Notes: generated by a model not told the origin, from the letters alone. A stretch of 64,000 nucleotides of DNA from Gibbula magus (GCA_936450465.1 OW388293.1:46738040-46802039); one strand, 5' to 3'. Positions 44,981-56,719 are shown, counted from the first letter of the stretch. Made by a program: numbers and translations.

Positions 44981-45107
44981 GACGAGTTGGAGTCCTTTAT
45001 CGTTGAATAAAACATAGCAGGGATCATGAAACACGAAGGGCGCAGCCCTGAGTGTTTATGCTCCCTGCTATGTATTATTCTACGATAAAGAACGACAACG
45101 AGTCTCC
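44981..45107. mobile_element. Foldback element, about 127 bp
   Basis: Nearly perfect palindrome: GAGTTGGAGTCCTTTATCGT ... AACATAGCAGGGA at left mirrors TCCCTGCTATGT ... ACGATAAAG ... GAGTCTCC at right, with a small GGGCGCAGCCC hairpin at the centre. Confidence 0.8.
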
Positions 45108-45470
45108 TATTTCTTATATGATATGCTTTTTACTCGCTTTTTTTTATATAAACCGTGATATTATGCTGTTTGCTATACTTTAAAAAATATTAATGCCTCC
45201 CGTCACAGAACACATTCATAAGCATTGACCAATCAAAGTGACGTAAAATATGACGTCATTTGCTAATCTACGATCTAACTGACGTCTAAAATCACGAGCA
45301 TGTTTTATTGTCTCATAAAACACGCTGTACGTCCCGCCTGTGGTTTATTGTCGTGGGTATCTTAATTATATTTGACAATAGGGTTTAAATATGCAAGTCA
45401 ATTGAAACAAGCAGACAGAGTCGGCTACATCCCCGCCAAGTGGAAAACACTTTTAAGTTGTGATTAAATG
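45108..45470. other. Intergenic, GACGTCA-rich
   Basis: Includes TGACGTCA-like words (about 45240-45290). No gene seen. Confidence 0.35.
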
Positions 45471-45474
45471 GGAA

Positions 45475-45975
45475 CAAGGAAAAATAAAAAATGTGAAGAC
45501 GTTGAAAACACCAAAAGTCACATCTACACATGACGAGTGTTCCATACACCAAGTTCCGTTGAGTTGTGTCTTATGATTTTTGAGATCTGCTCCGGAAAGG
45601 AAAGCCCATGTTGCATTTCCATGGAAACGGCTAAACAGCTAAAAATAAAATTCTGAAAAAGTTGAAAATACTAAAAGGCACATCAACACTTGATGATTGT
45701 CACACACACCATGTTTTGTTGTGCTATAACTTACGGTTTTTGAGAGCTACTCTGGAAACGAATATCCATGTTGCGTTTCCATGGAAACGAGGAAAAATAA
45801 AATGTGAAGAAGCTGAAAATACCAAAAGGCACATCTACACATGACGATTGTTCCATACACCAAGTTCCGTTGAGCTGTGCCTTATGATTTTTGAGATCTG
45901 CTCCGGAAACGAAAGCCCATTTTCCGTTTCCATGGAAACGGCTAAAATACCGCCCATCCCCAACTTTTTGGCGGG
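45475..45975. repeat. Three tandem units of a GGAAACG / CCATGGAAAC repeat
   Basis: Units of roughly 145-170 bp each contain CCAAAAG.CACAT, CATACACCAAGTTCCGTTGA, GATCTGCTCCGGAAA and TTTCCATGGAAACG. The module ends with CGCCCATCCCCAACTTTTTGGCGGGGGATA. Related wording occurs at about 480-720. Confidence 0.75.
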
Positions 45976-46495
45976 GGATAATTATTGAACTTAAATCAGC
46001 ACAAGCCTAATGAAATAAAAAAAACAACATAATTCACACATTATAATACAATCACCATCTTAAAAGTAACAGATATATTGTTTTAATTAAAACGTACCTG
46101 TCTAGCAACTGTTTATGAACACGGACACAAAAAGAACAGAACCTTATTTATTCTCAAAAAGCACAAAGGTGATATTGGTATATTCACACATGATATTCTT
46201 TAAAAATGCATAGACAGTGTTTTACATGCTTTGATAACTTTAACATAAGAGATTAATAATATCACATTCCACAATGGAGATTCATTTACAGACTGTTGTA
46301 TTTACACAAAAACGTTCCGGTAGAAAAGCTTTTCTTTGTTCATTAAGTGATGGACATGTTGAAAAGATTCGTCACATATATTCGTCACATAGATTACACA
46401 GAGTACATGTACGCAGGCGATTATTATAAGAATAATCAAATAGTTCGTTATAAGAATAATCAAATAGTTGTGAGGAATTACGTTGTATCTGTCCC
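45976..46495. other. Intergenic, no gene seen
   Basis: AT-rich; short tandem duplication of GTTCGTTATAAGAATAATCAAATA near 46430-46470. Confidence 0.35.
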
Positions 46496-46985
46496 GAGTT
46501 AATTATTATGATAAACTCCTAGCTTTGGCGGAGAGTTTGATCCAATAATTCACGAGGGGCAGATAATTCGTAATTTCGAGCAACGAATTGGTTATTATTT
46601 TCCTTACCCAAGTTCATTTTGATGCGAAAACATCGAAAAATGAGACGCCACGTCACAATCTTGAGAGTCGACTGTAAAATACAAATTGTATATTCATTCG
46701 TCATTCATAAACTTTCTCACAACTTCAAGATGCGCGCATCTAAAAAGTTTGATACTAACGCTCTTTTTTCACTAAGATTCTGATGTAATTGTTGAACTTC
46801 ATTCCCAAATGAATTTCGGACATAATAAACAATCTGTAAATATTATCGCAGAATGAGAGAAACTTAGTCAAACGTAAACGAGCAATCACTCAGTTGTAAT
46901 GAATGAAAGGAATTAATTACGTCACTAAATGATGTCATAGTTAATGACGTCACAACGTTTTGACGTCACGGCAGTTCAGTCGGCG
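46496..46985. repeat. Dispersed repeat D, copy 1 (inverse of 53195-53590)
   Basis: Shares, in inverse order and strand, GAGCAATCACTCAGTTG.AATG, AATTACGTCACTAAATGATGTCAT and the GATAAACTCC...GGAGAGTTT foldback with 53195-53590. Non-coding. Confidence 0.7.
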
Positions 46986-47424
46986 ACTCTCGCATGATGT
47001 TCGCCTTGCAAATTTACTACTGTAACAACATGATTTCCTATTTTATATGCCTTACTGTCGTGTGACTTTAAATAGGTATGCTTGAAATTATTCTTCTATG
47101 TGATTTAGCCAAAACAGGACAGGTAAGCAATTCATGAATTAGCGTAAAGTAGTTCCGTAAATCATTCAAAATGCAAGTTATATTTAGAAAAAAATGTAAT
47201 TCCCATGACCATTATGAAAACTTTAATACCCGGCTAATCTTTGCCCGCTTGGGTAAGAACTTATTTTGAATCACTTTAAGTCAAACCTCGTGTCTCCAAA
47301 CCGAATCAAAAGCTTTAAATTAATGGAAGCGCAATATAATATAAGCTAAGGCTTTGAGTGTGTAAATATAGTCAATTGAGGAGTCATTTTAACGAGAGCC
47401 AGCTCACGCTTCACTTCACGTTAA
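46986..47424. other. Intergenic, no gene seen
   Basis: No recognisable feature. Confidence 0.3.
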
Positions 47425-47925
47425 ATTAACTACTGGGCAAAAGAAAGTACTCACCTCAGTTGGTTTCGATTAATTCAACATTTAAAAGAAATCAGATGCA
47501 TTTGACTATTGCACGATGCAATAATACTTATCTGCAGTAGTTTCAATGAATTAATCTGTGACTGTGGTTAAATTTTAGTTAGAGTATCTTTGTTTAATGA
47601 AAAGAGGGGTAAGAAATGAAATTTACACCGACATGACCACCATGTTTAAAATTTTGTAAATGTGTGCAGAATCAGGCACATTTATTAATTTTCACACAGA
47701 ATATGTCTTGAATATGTCTATTAACAGTTGCGGAAATTAAAATTCCCTTTAAAATTTGCTTTTGAACAAAAATAATTACAAAACATGTAGAAGTATTCTT
47801 TGACTGCTGACTTAACACCTGTACTTTTCAGTTTTAGATTACGACATCGAAAACTTTGCACTTGAAAATCATTCATATGATAAAATCAACAGAAGTGAGA
47901 ATTTTCTTTTGCCCGGCAGGTTATG
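47425..47925. mobile_element. MITE family B, copy 2 (inverted, diverged)
   Basis: Inverse of 18660-19152 with the ends GGGCAAAAGAAAGTACTCACC and TTTTCTTTTGCCCGG. Interior phrases AGAAATCAGATGCATTTGAC and GTGTGCAGAATCAGGCAC match the other copy's complement. Confidence 0.75.
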
Positions 47926-48585
47926 TTGTAACATTGCACTAATATAAATTTATAAATTTTCATAGCATGTACACATATGAAACATGCATATATACATATA
48001 TGCGTATTATACATACAGCTTTTACGCACGCAATTAACTATTGCTCCTACAAGTATTGCAAATCCCCTGCGGACACAATCTCAATTAAATCAGATTAAAT
48101 GTTACACTCGTGCCTTGTTCGTCGATTTGAGTACTGACCCACTGACGTCATGCCAGGGGGGCCTTCACCATGACCTCCCATCTTCAATGAATTCAGTTAA
48201 TCAGATGCCTTCTTAGATAAAGCATAAAATGTGGTGATTCGTATGTCAACTCGGTTTGATGGCTTACCACTCTCGTCGCTCATTGGCTGGAGTAAAAGGT
48301 CACCTGACTTGACGTCCAGGGTGCGGGATTCAGATCAGAACGAGGCAAGGTAAGTATGGTACGTTTCATCTAATTTACATGAGATTGATATTGACAATGC
48401 AGGATGCGCATAAACCAACGTAGGTGCCTCCTTTGAGCCTGTGTGAAGCTTGCTGATATAGAAACCCAATTAAATAAATAGTACACATTAATTACTCATG
48501 TTCAATATTAAAGCCTTCTCCTCAGTCTCAATGAAATGCGCACAGGGGGTGGTATTGCTGAAAATAATACGTCATAAGTCAACAA
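47926..48585. other. Intergenic, possible tRNA-derived SINE relic
   Basis: Around 48250-48340 the phrases TGGCTTACCACTCTCGTCGC and GGTGCGGGATTCAGATC vaguely resemble polymerase III box A/B spacing. Too weak to call an RNA gene. Confidence 0.2.
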
Positions 48586-48589
48586 GAGT

Positions 48590-49258
48590 GTTCTGAGAAC
48601 ACAAGAACCCCCGGGTTCCTTATCGCCCAAAAAAGCATTTTAAATGTAAGGGTAATTTAATGAGCCATTAAAAATAAAAAGCATGTCAAATATCTAAGGC
48701 CTATCACCAATCAATAAATAATTATGGCCATGGTTAAGCTTCTCACAATCAAGGTCAAGGTCACAAGGTCAAAAGTAATAACCTCAGTGTGTGACTTGGA
48801 TACATAACATTTTCAGATGCTGACAAATCAAAAGTTACTGTCAGTCTGAAATCGGAAAGCTGAGCGCTCTAAGTCAAGGGCGATAACTCTGAAAATACTA
48901 TTCCGATCGGTCCCAAAAACAAAAGCACATGCGTATCACCGATGTATATCCAAAGCATGTGTAAGATTTCAGAAAGATTGGTAAAAACAATGGGAGGAGT
49001 TGACTTCAGAAGACAGGTACCGTCATTCTGAAATTGAAGTTAAGGGCCATATTCTGAAAACATTATTCCGATCGGTCCCAAAAAAGCACATGCCTATCAC
49101 CTATGTATATCCAAAGCATGATAGAAAGCATTTCAGATAGATTGATAAAAAAAACTGTGGGAGGACTTGATTTTAGAACGCAAGTACCCTTTTCGAGACG
49201 GACGGACAGAGGAGTTGCGCCACGACAATAACCCCCTTGGTCTTTCACCCGGGGGTTA
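48590..49258 (-). repeat. CCCCCGGGT-bordered dispersed repeat with 160-bp tandem duplication
   Basis: Starts AAGAACCCCCGGGTTCCTTA and ends ACCCCCTTGGTCTTTCACCCGGGGGTT. Two tandem units (about 48893 and 49055) share ATTCCGATCGGTCCCAAAAA, TGTATATCCAAAGCATG and a GACGGACGGACAG end. Minus-strand orientation assumed because the tail motif reads 5' to 3' there. Confidence 0.65.
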
Positions 49259-50580
49259 AAAACTTCGTCCTCTGACAGCTACCTACATATAAATAAATAA
49301 AGGGATGTAACGCACCCAAACATCCCTCCTCGTTTAGGGGCGATTTCGGGCTTGAGAAATAAAGAAATCACATTTGGTATCATACATAATTAAAGCCAGA
49401 TATATTCCCTTTCGATTGAATGTAAAATAGTCAAAATCGGTTCACTTTGGGGTGAGCTACATTGATGGAAACTCGAGAAAAGACAATTTATAATGAGCAC
49501 GCCAGAAACCTGCCTCACAAAATCACCGCTTTCAGGTTCAGAAATTTGGAATATTTCAATGGCAAGCGTGCTGTCGACGATAAACATAACCATATCGTAA
49601 TCGCGATTGCAATGCGATTTCATATCCTGACTCTTCACAGGAATGTTATGATCCTTACCTTTTACCCGCGCTTTTATAAAAGAAAGGCGTTATCGAGTGA
49701 TCGACTCCACCATGTTTGACCTTCACCTTCGAACAGAGGGTAAGTTTCTATTTACCACTCAAAATCACTCTTCATAACACAACATAGTAAAGTGACCTTT
49801 GACATTGAATGTGAACATGTCAATAACATGGGGTACAAGCAGGAAGTTATGTATTTGGGTTCTTGGGGGAAAACAAAACGCGCCGGCGGGTTGACCGGAA
49901 ACTGATGGCAGCCATGACTTAGTCGGGCTGCTAAGTAATAATGAACACAGTTCCCTGGGGCGAAATTATAAACAAATCTAAGATTTGTGGGGTTTTTTCG
50001 CCTTAGTTAAGTCTGAAACTTAAGTTAGTATTCACAAAGAGACTAAGTTCAAAATATGCATTTTTGTTACAGTTTAATCAAATAATTTTATTATAATTAA
50101 TATATTTTAATACTTTATATGTTTTTTTATAGGGAAAGTTGTCATTTCACTCATTTGACACCAGGGAGATTGCAAACCATTATCCAAATGCTAAGTTCCA
50201 TAACGAGTTCAAGAGAAGTGATTTCTCAAACAGACATTAAATTTTGACTCGAAATCAAATTTATGCCCTTCTTATCGCTTTCGATTTTACAGGTGTTGAA
50301 CGTTATCGAGGCATTACTTCTAATTGAACTCGTTATGAAAATAAGTGTTAAATTTGCAAAACATACACTCTTACTCAAATTTTAGTTTCACGGGACATTA
50401 AAACATTCACTTTCGCTAGACTGTTCACATCAAATTTTTAAATATGCATTTTGGACACTAAAGTACAAACATATATATATCCACATTAAGAGAGCGGCGA
50501 GTAGTGATCTGAGTATATATCAGAGTGTTTTGAGTTGTGGATGCAACACTTATTATAACTGTCACATTATACATCGATAG
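49259..50580. other. Intergenic, no gene seen
   Basis: Open frames on both strands at 49390-49719 overlap each other and show no domain. Confidence 0.35.
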
Positions 50581-50589
50581 GACATACAT

Positions 50590-51200
50590 TTTAAAAAAAA
50601 AAATTTATTTGCATATTTTTCAAGTTTTACATACATTCGGTTTGAACATATTCACAGTTGAAACGTGAAAAAGGAAACATTGTGCATTTAAATAACAGGA
50701 CATATATACATAGGTTACAGTGACCTTCAGCGCTATACAGGTTATACTATTGGTTAAGGTACATGCACATTATAAATATTGGCAATATGACGTGCTTATT
50801 GTAAGTACAAAGTGAAACTGTGTGTAATACAGAAAATTTACAGTCGATTATCAATAGTTTCTCAATATGGTATGTAAGGATGACCAGAATTTAACAAATG
50901 GATCATTCTCACCAGAAACTAAGTAAATGCATTTTGTTATGTCGTAATATTGCTTGATTTGTCCAAGTATATACGGAAAATTCGGAACATTCATTTTTTG
51001 ACTGTTCTTGAATATAATGTCTTTTACAAGTAAAATGATAGCATTAATGGGATTGTTATTTCTTCCTTTTATCCCTAGCATTATCTTTGACACTGTTAAA
51101 TTTATATGAATTTGGGCGGTTTGTAGCCATTTTTCTAAACTTTTCCAAATTTGTACAAGGACATATATAGTTACTTGTACTATTAACGCCAAAGAATATA
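50590..51200 (-). mobile_element. L1/Tx1-like LINE 3' fragment
   Basis: On the minus strand the frame from 51192 to 50851 reads WKSLEKWLQTAQIHINL, then INAIILLVKDIIFKNSQK and IKQYYDITKCIYLVSG, FVKFWSSLHTIL. This is the extreme C-terminus of an L1-group ORF2 with alternating helices. A 3' untranslated region with GCAAATAAATTTTTTTTTT (about 50590) ends it. Severely 5' truncated. It lies directly downstream of the second lectin gene's stop and may now supply its 3' end. Confidence 0.65.
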
Positions 51201-51254
51201 ATTGCTTAATGCAATAATAGTGTCTGGATCAATCAGAAGTTCATCCTCTCAGTT

Positions 51255-51454
51255 TTAACACGGGTTGAACAGAACTTTCTGACAAAAAAACATCCGGATT
51301 TCATTACACAGTATGCCGACCCACTTTCCGGAATTAATCACAAACGCGACGCATCCGGTTGTTGGAGCGGAAGTGAACCAGTTTGTGAAAGTTATCTCCC
51401 CTCCCAGGTGCCAGGTGTTGGAGGCCACGTCTCCTCCCAGCCAAATTTCGATTC
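51255..51454 (-). CDS. Lectin gene 2, last exon
   Basis: Acceptor CTCACAG; reads IEIWLGGDVASNTWHLGGE, FTNWFTSAPTTGCVAFV, GKWVGILC and MFFCQKVLFNPC, then TAA (51255-51257). It is one to two residues shorter than its paralogue (which ends CKE). Nucleotide identity with 15431-15636 is highest in the WLGG...EITFT part. Confidence 0.85.
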
Positions 51455-52913
51455 CTGTGAGAAAGAAATGAATCTCAACTCATAAATAATGATAATCAAA
51501 ACTGAACATTAATATCTTCATATTATACCTGTCCCTTCATTGTATTTGTATCCGCTACCCTACTAGAATACTCCCTGAGTCCAATAAGTGACGTTTTGCT
51601 GTTGGTTTCTCATCGGTTATATAGCATGCATTTTTCAGCCAATGAAATGCCATGATATTGAACGCCGGTGATCGCGCATCGGTCCTCTCATCCGGGTACT
51701 GCTTATATTGTTCGAATGCAAATTCTTAAACATTCTCTTCCCACAGAGGTTCCTCCCTTCAGATTTCCGAGCCTACCCTCTGTTGTTTTTCTCTTGAAAT
51801 CGAGAGCAGAAGCAAATTCCCCTAGCGGAGGAAAGCTGAACTTCATCCTCTATCACTGCTTCTAAACCAATGAAAATTTATTTTTCAGCGGCCAAGTCGA
51901 CCCAGTGACTTCAAAGATATTGGCATTTTACACTAAAGGGTCTTGCTAATTAGCATATGTCCTTCGAATATGTCTGATGTAAATAACACAAATAGACTAT
52001 TTTTGGTAGTTGTCTCTGATTCGGTCTTTTTTTATTTATAAGCATGTTTATGATCAATACTTTTCACAAAATTAAAAAGCATATTTCGAGGAAAACACAT
52101 TAAACGAGAAAACGTTGGTCTTACGTTTATTTTATCATTATGACATGTCATTGGCAAATGTCACTTTTACAACGGCGTCGCTGATTGCACGACTAGATTC
52201 AATTGCAACCAATCAGGACACTCCCTTCCTGCCCTCGATTTCAAGCGTAAAACAACAGAGGGTAGGATCGGAAATCTGGAGGGAGTAACCTCTGTGGGAA
52301 GAGAATGATTCTTCAATTGACTGGTTATTTATCAACGACAGTTATAGCGGTGAGGAAATCGGGTATTTTAGAAGCTCTGAGAAGTCGATACAAATACACT
52401 GATGGACCACGATGGTTCAAATTCAATTTACTCAAACTTTCCACCAGGAAATTACAGACCTTACATCACCTTTAAAATGCGTGATTTGTCGATAAAGAAT
52501 CTATGTGCGATAAAGCGACTCTTCAGTTTAGGAATGTTAAACTAGTTGTCGCAATATGCCAAAATCGGAAGTCTTCTAAAGTCGATCATTGAAGTCATGA
52601 AGTGATAAAACCGATTCATTACCTGTTAAATCAACATCTTGATGTATTCATGCTTCGTTTTGGTGAACGATGATCACATAACTTTACATTTGACACTTAA
52701 ATGTTGGGTTAAAGATGTAATACATACTTCCGGAGTACTGTCCAACGAAGTACATGAAATCGTTCTGCTTGGCATCCATCACGTTGACCAGTCGACTATC
52801 CTCGTTTTCGCAGGTGGTCGCTGCAGCTGCATAGGTCACTGGCTGATAATTATGATACTTCAGACAGTAGCCAGTGGGCTTGTGGAAGGACCATTCGTCC
52901 CGTGGGCAGTCAT
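51255..52913 (-). CDS. Second C-type lectin gene, two C-terminal exons
   Basis: Exons 52913-52728 and 51454-51255 join in frame (phase 1) to give a complete CTLD of about 128 residues ending in TAA. It is a paralogue of the gene at 27415-15431 with the same orientation, exon lengths and splice phases. Upstream signal and PAN exons were not found between 52914 and the window end; the DIRS-like element at 54585 may lie in that intron, or the exons lie outside. As in gene 1, the EPN/QPD and WND calcium-site motifs are missing. A ligand is not predictable. Confidence 0.8.
51715..52325. mobile_element. Foldback element with about 100-bp inverted arms
   Basis: The left arm has ATTCTCTTCCCACAGAGGTT, CCTACCCTCTGTTGTTTT and TTGAAATCGAGAGCAG. 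The right arm contains their inverse (about 52225-52315). It lies in the intron between the two exons of lectin gene 2. Confidence 0.75.
52728..52913 (-). CDS. Lectin gene 2, exon with N-terminal half of CTLD
   Basis: 186-bp exon (acceptor TTTTCACAG, donor GTATGT) reading DDCPRDEWSFHKPTGYCLKY, CENEDSRLVNVMDAKQNDF and FVGQYSG. It is the exact counterpart of 17105-16920. Confidence 0.9.
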
Positions 52914-53194
52914 CTGTGAAAATAATGAACATTTTCAAAAAAATAAAAATTTAATTGCAACGTCCATATTTGAGAGAGTCTCAAGGCGAAACGTACAAAT
53001 TTGGGTAAACAAGAACCAACCAAGTAATCAAGATGATATTCTGAAAATATATCAAATAGTCGTTATGCCTGCCGCGGAATTTAGAGCATACATATTTCAA
53101 GTCACATGTCAGTAAAACATTTGAGATAGAAAGTCATGGTCAATCTGTTTCCGAGACTGTATTTACAGTACTAAACTTTCAAGGCGAAGCAGCA

Positions 53195-53590
53195 TGCAAG
53201 AGGGACCGGCTGAACTCACGTATAATGGCTTTGTAACGTCATTAACCATGACGTCATTTAGTGACGTAATTACACTCCTATCTTGCATTGCAACTGAGCG
53301 ATTGCTTGTTCACGTATTACTATTTTTTCTCATTCTGCGACATTGTTTGCAACATAAACATAAGAAAATATCCCTGGTGAAAAAGAGCGCAAGAAGCAAC
53401 TATTTAAAGGCGCGCATCTTGAAGGTGTGAAAGTGTTAATGAATGAATGAATCAATCGTGAATTATTCTGTCAAACTCCTCGCTAACGCTCGGAGTTTAT
53501 CACAATAATGAACTCTGGACAGATAATCCGTAAGTCCTTGCAACTTGTTGATTATTCTTTTAAGAATATTAATCTGTAAAGTGAAACGAC
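53195..53590. repeat. Dispersed repeat D, copy 2
   Basis: Inverse of 46496-46985. Contains GACGTCATTTAGTGACGTAATT and a foldback around CTCCTCGCTAACGCTCGGAG. Confidence 0.7.
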
Positions 53591-54035
53591 GGACGACGGA
53601 CGGATGCCGGACAACCGCCATAAGCGCATCTGAACTAACATGCCCGATGAGCTTAAACTATACCACGTTAAACTGTAAAATAAACTGTCTATCAAGTTAC
53701 AGTGAAAATAACTTATATTTTCACTGTGACCAGTGACTGAGATAATTTGACGTTATAAAACAATAGTCTGACGTAGCGAATTGGTTTATGACGTCACATT
53801 GTTACTGTGGTGACGGGTTGTTCCAAGCGACAGCGCTATCTCAACGCGAAAACGTCCCTGTTCTGGCATAATTACATGGATAAAATCATAATAAAAAGAA
53901 TAACTGTCAATTCTTGACAAATACCATTTTGTGATGGGTATTCTCATATGTTGACTGGAATACATGTTTATCTCATCTCGCGAGGCAGAAAAGTTAACGC
54001 CACTCGTGAAAATATAACATTTCTACTTCATTCAA
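53591..54035. other. Intergenic, no gene seen
   Basis: Open frame 53545-53736 lacks a domain. Short inverted words such as CAGTGAAAATAACTTATATTTTCACTG at about 53699. Confidence 0.35.
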
Positions 54036-54039
54036 TGAG

Positions 54040-54190
54040 ATAAAGAGCATATTGAACGATCTTCTATTTAATACCAATGGCATTTTTATTAAACGAGTTA
54101 ATGATTTTGTATAAAACGAGCGAAATCGAGTTTGATACCAAGTTATTCACGAGTTTAATAAAAAAATGTTATTAAATAGAAGGAAGTTTA
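54040..54190. mobile_element. Foldback element with ATTAAATAGAAG arms
   Basis: CTTCTATTTAATACC...TTTTTATTAAACGAG at left is mirrored by CGAGTTTAATAAAAA...TTATTAAATAGAAG at right, with an inner AAACGAGCGAAATCGAGTTT hairpin. Confidence 0.75.
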
Positions 54191-54409
54191 GTAATCTGTT
54201 TATTATTCGCCCACCTATGATCCAGCGAAATAGCCCACATGGCTCCCGCAAGTCTGATACCATTGTGACGACGTTACTCCCAGTGTGTCGGCATAACTGC
54301 AAACTATTGTGACGTCATACGTATTACACTAGTTTAATATTTCCGTTTATTAATTAACTATCAATGTTATGGCACGTATACGGTATTTACGGCCTAGACC
54401 ATTTGATTC

Positions 54410-54486
54410 GACAACTGGGACAATACGGGAAAACTGGGCCAATAGCAGACAAACTGGGCCAATACGAGATAAACTGGGCCGATTTG
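54410..54486 (+). repeat. Minisatellite, unit about AAACTGGGCCAATACGA
   Basis: Four imperfect units of 17-19 bp (CAACTGGGACAATACGGG, AAACTGGGCCAATAGCAG, AAACTGGGCCAATACGAG, AAACTGGGCCGAT) just outside the DIRS-like element. Confidence 0.8.
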
Positions 54487-54606
54487 AGTCTGAGCATGCG
54501 CAGTCGCACATTTCGTGAAAGCCCGAAGCTGTCGCTTCAGAACTTTGACCAATGGTATCTGTTCACCAATCTTGTTTATAATTATTTTTTACATACTTAT
54601 CAGGTT

Positions 54607-54728
54607 TGAAAAACCAACGCTTCCCCCTGAAGCGTTCCTCAACATATATCACACAGAATTAAAAAGGGACGCTACCCGGTAAGGGTGGCGCTCGTGCCAC
54701 GTGACATCGGTGACGTCATCATTCCCTT
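54607..54728 (+). repeat. Left inverted terminal repeat of the plus DIRS-like element
   Basis: GAAAAACCAACGCTTCCCCC ... GTGACGTCATCATTCCC, inverse of 60707-60830, which carries an extra GGGCAAT and lacks a few bases by the GTGCCACGTG. Confidence 0.9.
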
Positions 54729-55129
54729 ATTTGTTGAGCGAGCATACGGTCACGCGTGTGTTCTGTTCTCGACTAATTTCGCTACTTTATAGGCTTTTTA
54801 AGTCTTCCTAGTTCCTCATATCTTCAGAGTTATTGTTATAAGTACCTTTCTGTCCTTTCCTGACCAACTGCTGAACTAATTTTCGCCAATTAGTTGACTT
54901 TTGGGTCGGGTTTGGAGTTGTCAGTTTGGTGCATTTCTCGCCTTGCCAGGCTGCCTGTCTTGCTCGGGCTGCACGTGCTAGTCGTGCACGTGTATATTGC
55001 TTGACTGACTGTCGGTTGGTCTCTCGCCTCTCGGTTGGCGTAGGCTCTCGCTAGCCTTCGCTTTCACCTTGGTTCGCTCACCTGGTGGGTTAGTGAACGG
55101 GGTGGGGGTACGGCCTCCGCTGTGCGAGC

Positions 55130-55975
55130 ATACGCGTGTGAACGAGCACTCGCCAAGCGGGTGAACGAGCATTCACCTAGTGTGAGCTCGCTAGCGAGGC
55201 GTACATTCGCCTAGCGTGTGTTCGCTAGCGAGTGAGTGTCTCCTCACCTGTGGTTGTACAGGCGTACGTTCGCTAAGCGTGAACTCATTAGCGAGTGAGT
55301 GTTTACTCACCGGCCCGCGCGTGTCAGGTGTTAGTGCCTGTCAGGTGACGAGGGTGTACAGGCGTACATTCGCTAAGTGTGTTCACGTTAGTGAGTGAGT
55401 GGTTACTCACCAGTTCTCGCGTGTCAGGTGATAGTGTGTTTGTACGGACGTACATTCGCCAAGCGTGAGCTCCTTAGCGAGTGAGTGTCAACTCACCTGC
55501 TCTCGCCTGTCAGGTGACGAGTGTGTTTGTACAGGCGTACATTCGCTAAGCGTGAACTCGTTAGCGAGTGGGTGGTTACTCACCGGTTCTCGCGTGTCAG
55601 GTAACGAGTGTGTTTGTACAGGCGTACATTCGCTAAACGTGAACTCGTTAGCGAGTGGGTGGTTACTCACCGGTTCTCGCGTGTCAGGTGATAGTGTGTT
55701 TGTACGGACGTACATTCGCCAAGCGTGAGTTCCTTAGCGAGTGAGTGTCAACTCACCTGCTCTCGCCTGTCAGGTGACGAGTGTGTTTGTACAGGCGTAC
55801 ATTCGCTAAGCATGAACTCGTTAGTGAGTGGGTGTTTACTCACCGGTTCTCGCGTGTCAGGTGATAGTGTGTTTGTACGGACGTACATTTGCCAAGCGTG
55901 AGTTCCTTAGCGAGTGAGTGTCAACTCACCTGCTTTCGCCTGTCAGGTGACGAGAGTGTGTGGCAGGTGGTTAAG
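55130..55975 (+). repeat. Tandem array, period about 87 bp
   Basis: GTGTTTGTAC recurs near 55436, 55523, 55610, 55697, 55785 and 55869. Each unit has GGCGTACATTCGCTAAGCGT, an AACTCGTTAGCGAGTG dyad and a GTGAGTG...CACTCAC-type inverted pair. Higher-order alternation of two unit types (ACAGGCG and ACGGACG) is visible. Confidence 0.85.
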
Positions 55976-56125
55976 TGATTAAGTGTACAGTCGTACACTT
56001 GTCAAGCGTGAACTCGCCTGTGAATAGGTTTCATTCATTGCCGTCTCGGGTTAACGAATTGAGTTACGCTTGGGGGTTCACTTTCTGTCTCACTCACTCG
56101 CATTAGTTGACGGTTTCATCAGTGA

Positions 56126-56230
56126 GTGATGGCTCCGCCTGGGCTTTTCGCGGGTTTTTGTTGCCGATACGGGTTCCGCAAGTCGGCACTTAACGACCCG
56201 TTAGTCATGCCAGCGGAACATGCCATGCCG
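56126..56230 (+). pseudogene. Gag start of the DIRS-like element
   Basis: MAPPGLFAGFCCRYGFRKSA then LNDP parallels the gag start of the minus copy (MALPYSRFCGRC.KRKSSLYDP). After about 30 residues the sequence becomes tandem repeat, so gag is truncated. Confidence 0.5.
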
Positions 56231-56500
56231 CTTGGCGGGTTATGCTTGCGTGTGAGCGTTCGCTCTCCGCCTTGCGAGCGTCGACCTCAGTGTCAGGCTT
56301 GCTTGTGAGTGAGTGTTGTCTCTCGTTAGTCATGACTTGATCCGCTTGCCGGGTTATGCTTGCGTGGGAGTGTTCGCTCTCCGCCTTGCGAGCGTCGATC
56401 TCAGTATCGGGCTTGCTTGCGTGTGAGCGTTAACTTTCGTTAGTCATGCCTTAACCCGCTTGGCGGGTTATGCTCGCGTGTGAGCGAGCCTTCTCCTGTC
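56200..56500 (+). repeat. Three units of 113-123 bp
   Basis: TTAGTCATGCC/ACTT recurs at about 56200, 56323 and 56437, each followed by CCGCTTG.CGGGTTATGCTTGCGT and CTCTCCGCCTTGCGAGCGTCG. Confidence 0.75.
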
Positions 56501-56719
56501 ACCTAACCTTGCGACTATGATTCTCCGATTCGCGGAGTTGATTGCAGGTTGTGAAAGGTTGGGGTCCGTCCTCTGACACGCAAGTGTTGGCTCCCATGAT
56601 CGGGCTCGTCTGCGGGTGAGGGATGCGTTCGTCAGCCCTATCCTTATGGCTTAGCGTCTTGTTACGCTGGCCCGTTGTGGGTGTGTCACAGGTTGCTATA
56701 GGGCGGGTTGTCCTGCGAG

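Noticed and set aside
48250..48340. Possible tRNA gene or tRNA-derived SINE
   Set aside because: Box B-like wording only; no cloverleaf could be drawn and box A is poor.
52639..53115. 158-codon plus-strand open frame
   Set aside because: Antisense shadow of the lectin exon 52728-52913 and its flanks.
55130..55975. Open frames of 60-87 codons across the 87-bp array on both strands
   Set aside because: 87 is a multiple of 3, so frames stay open by repetition. No start context, domain or asymmetry between strands.
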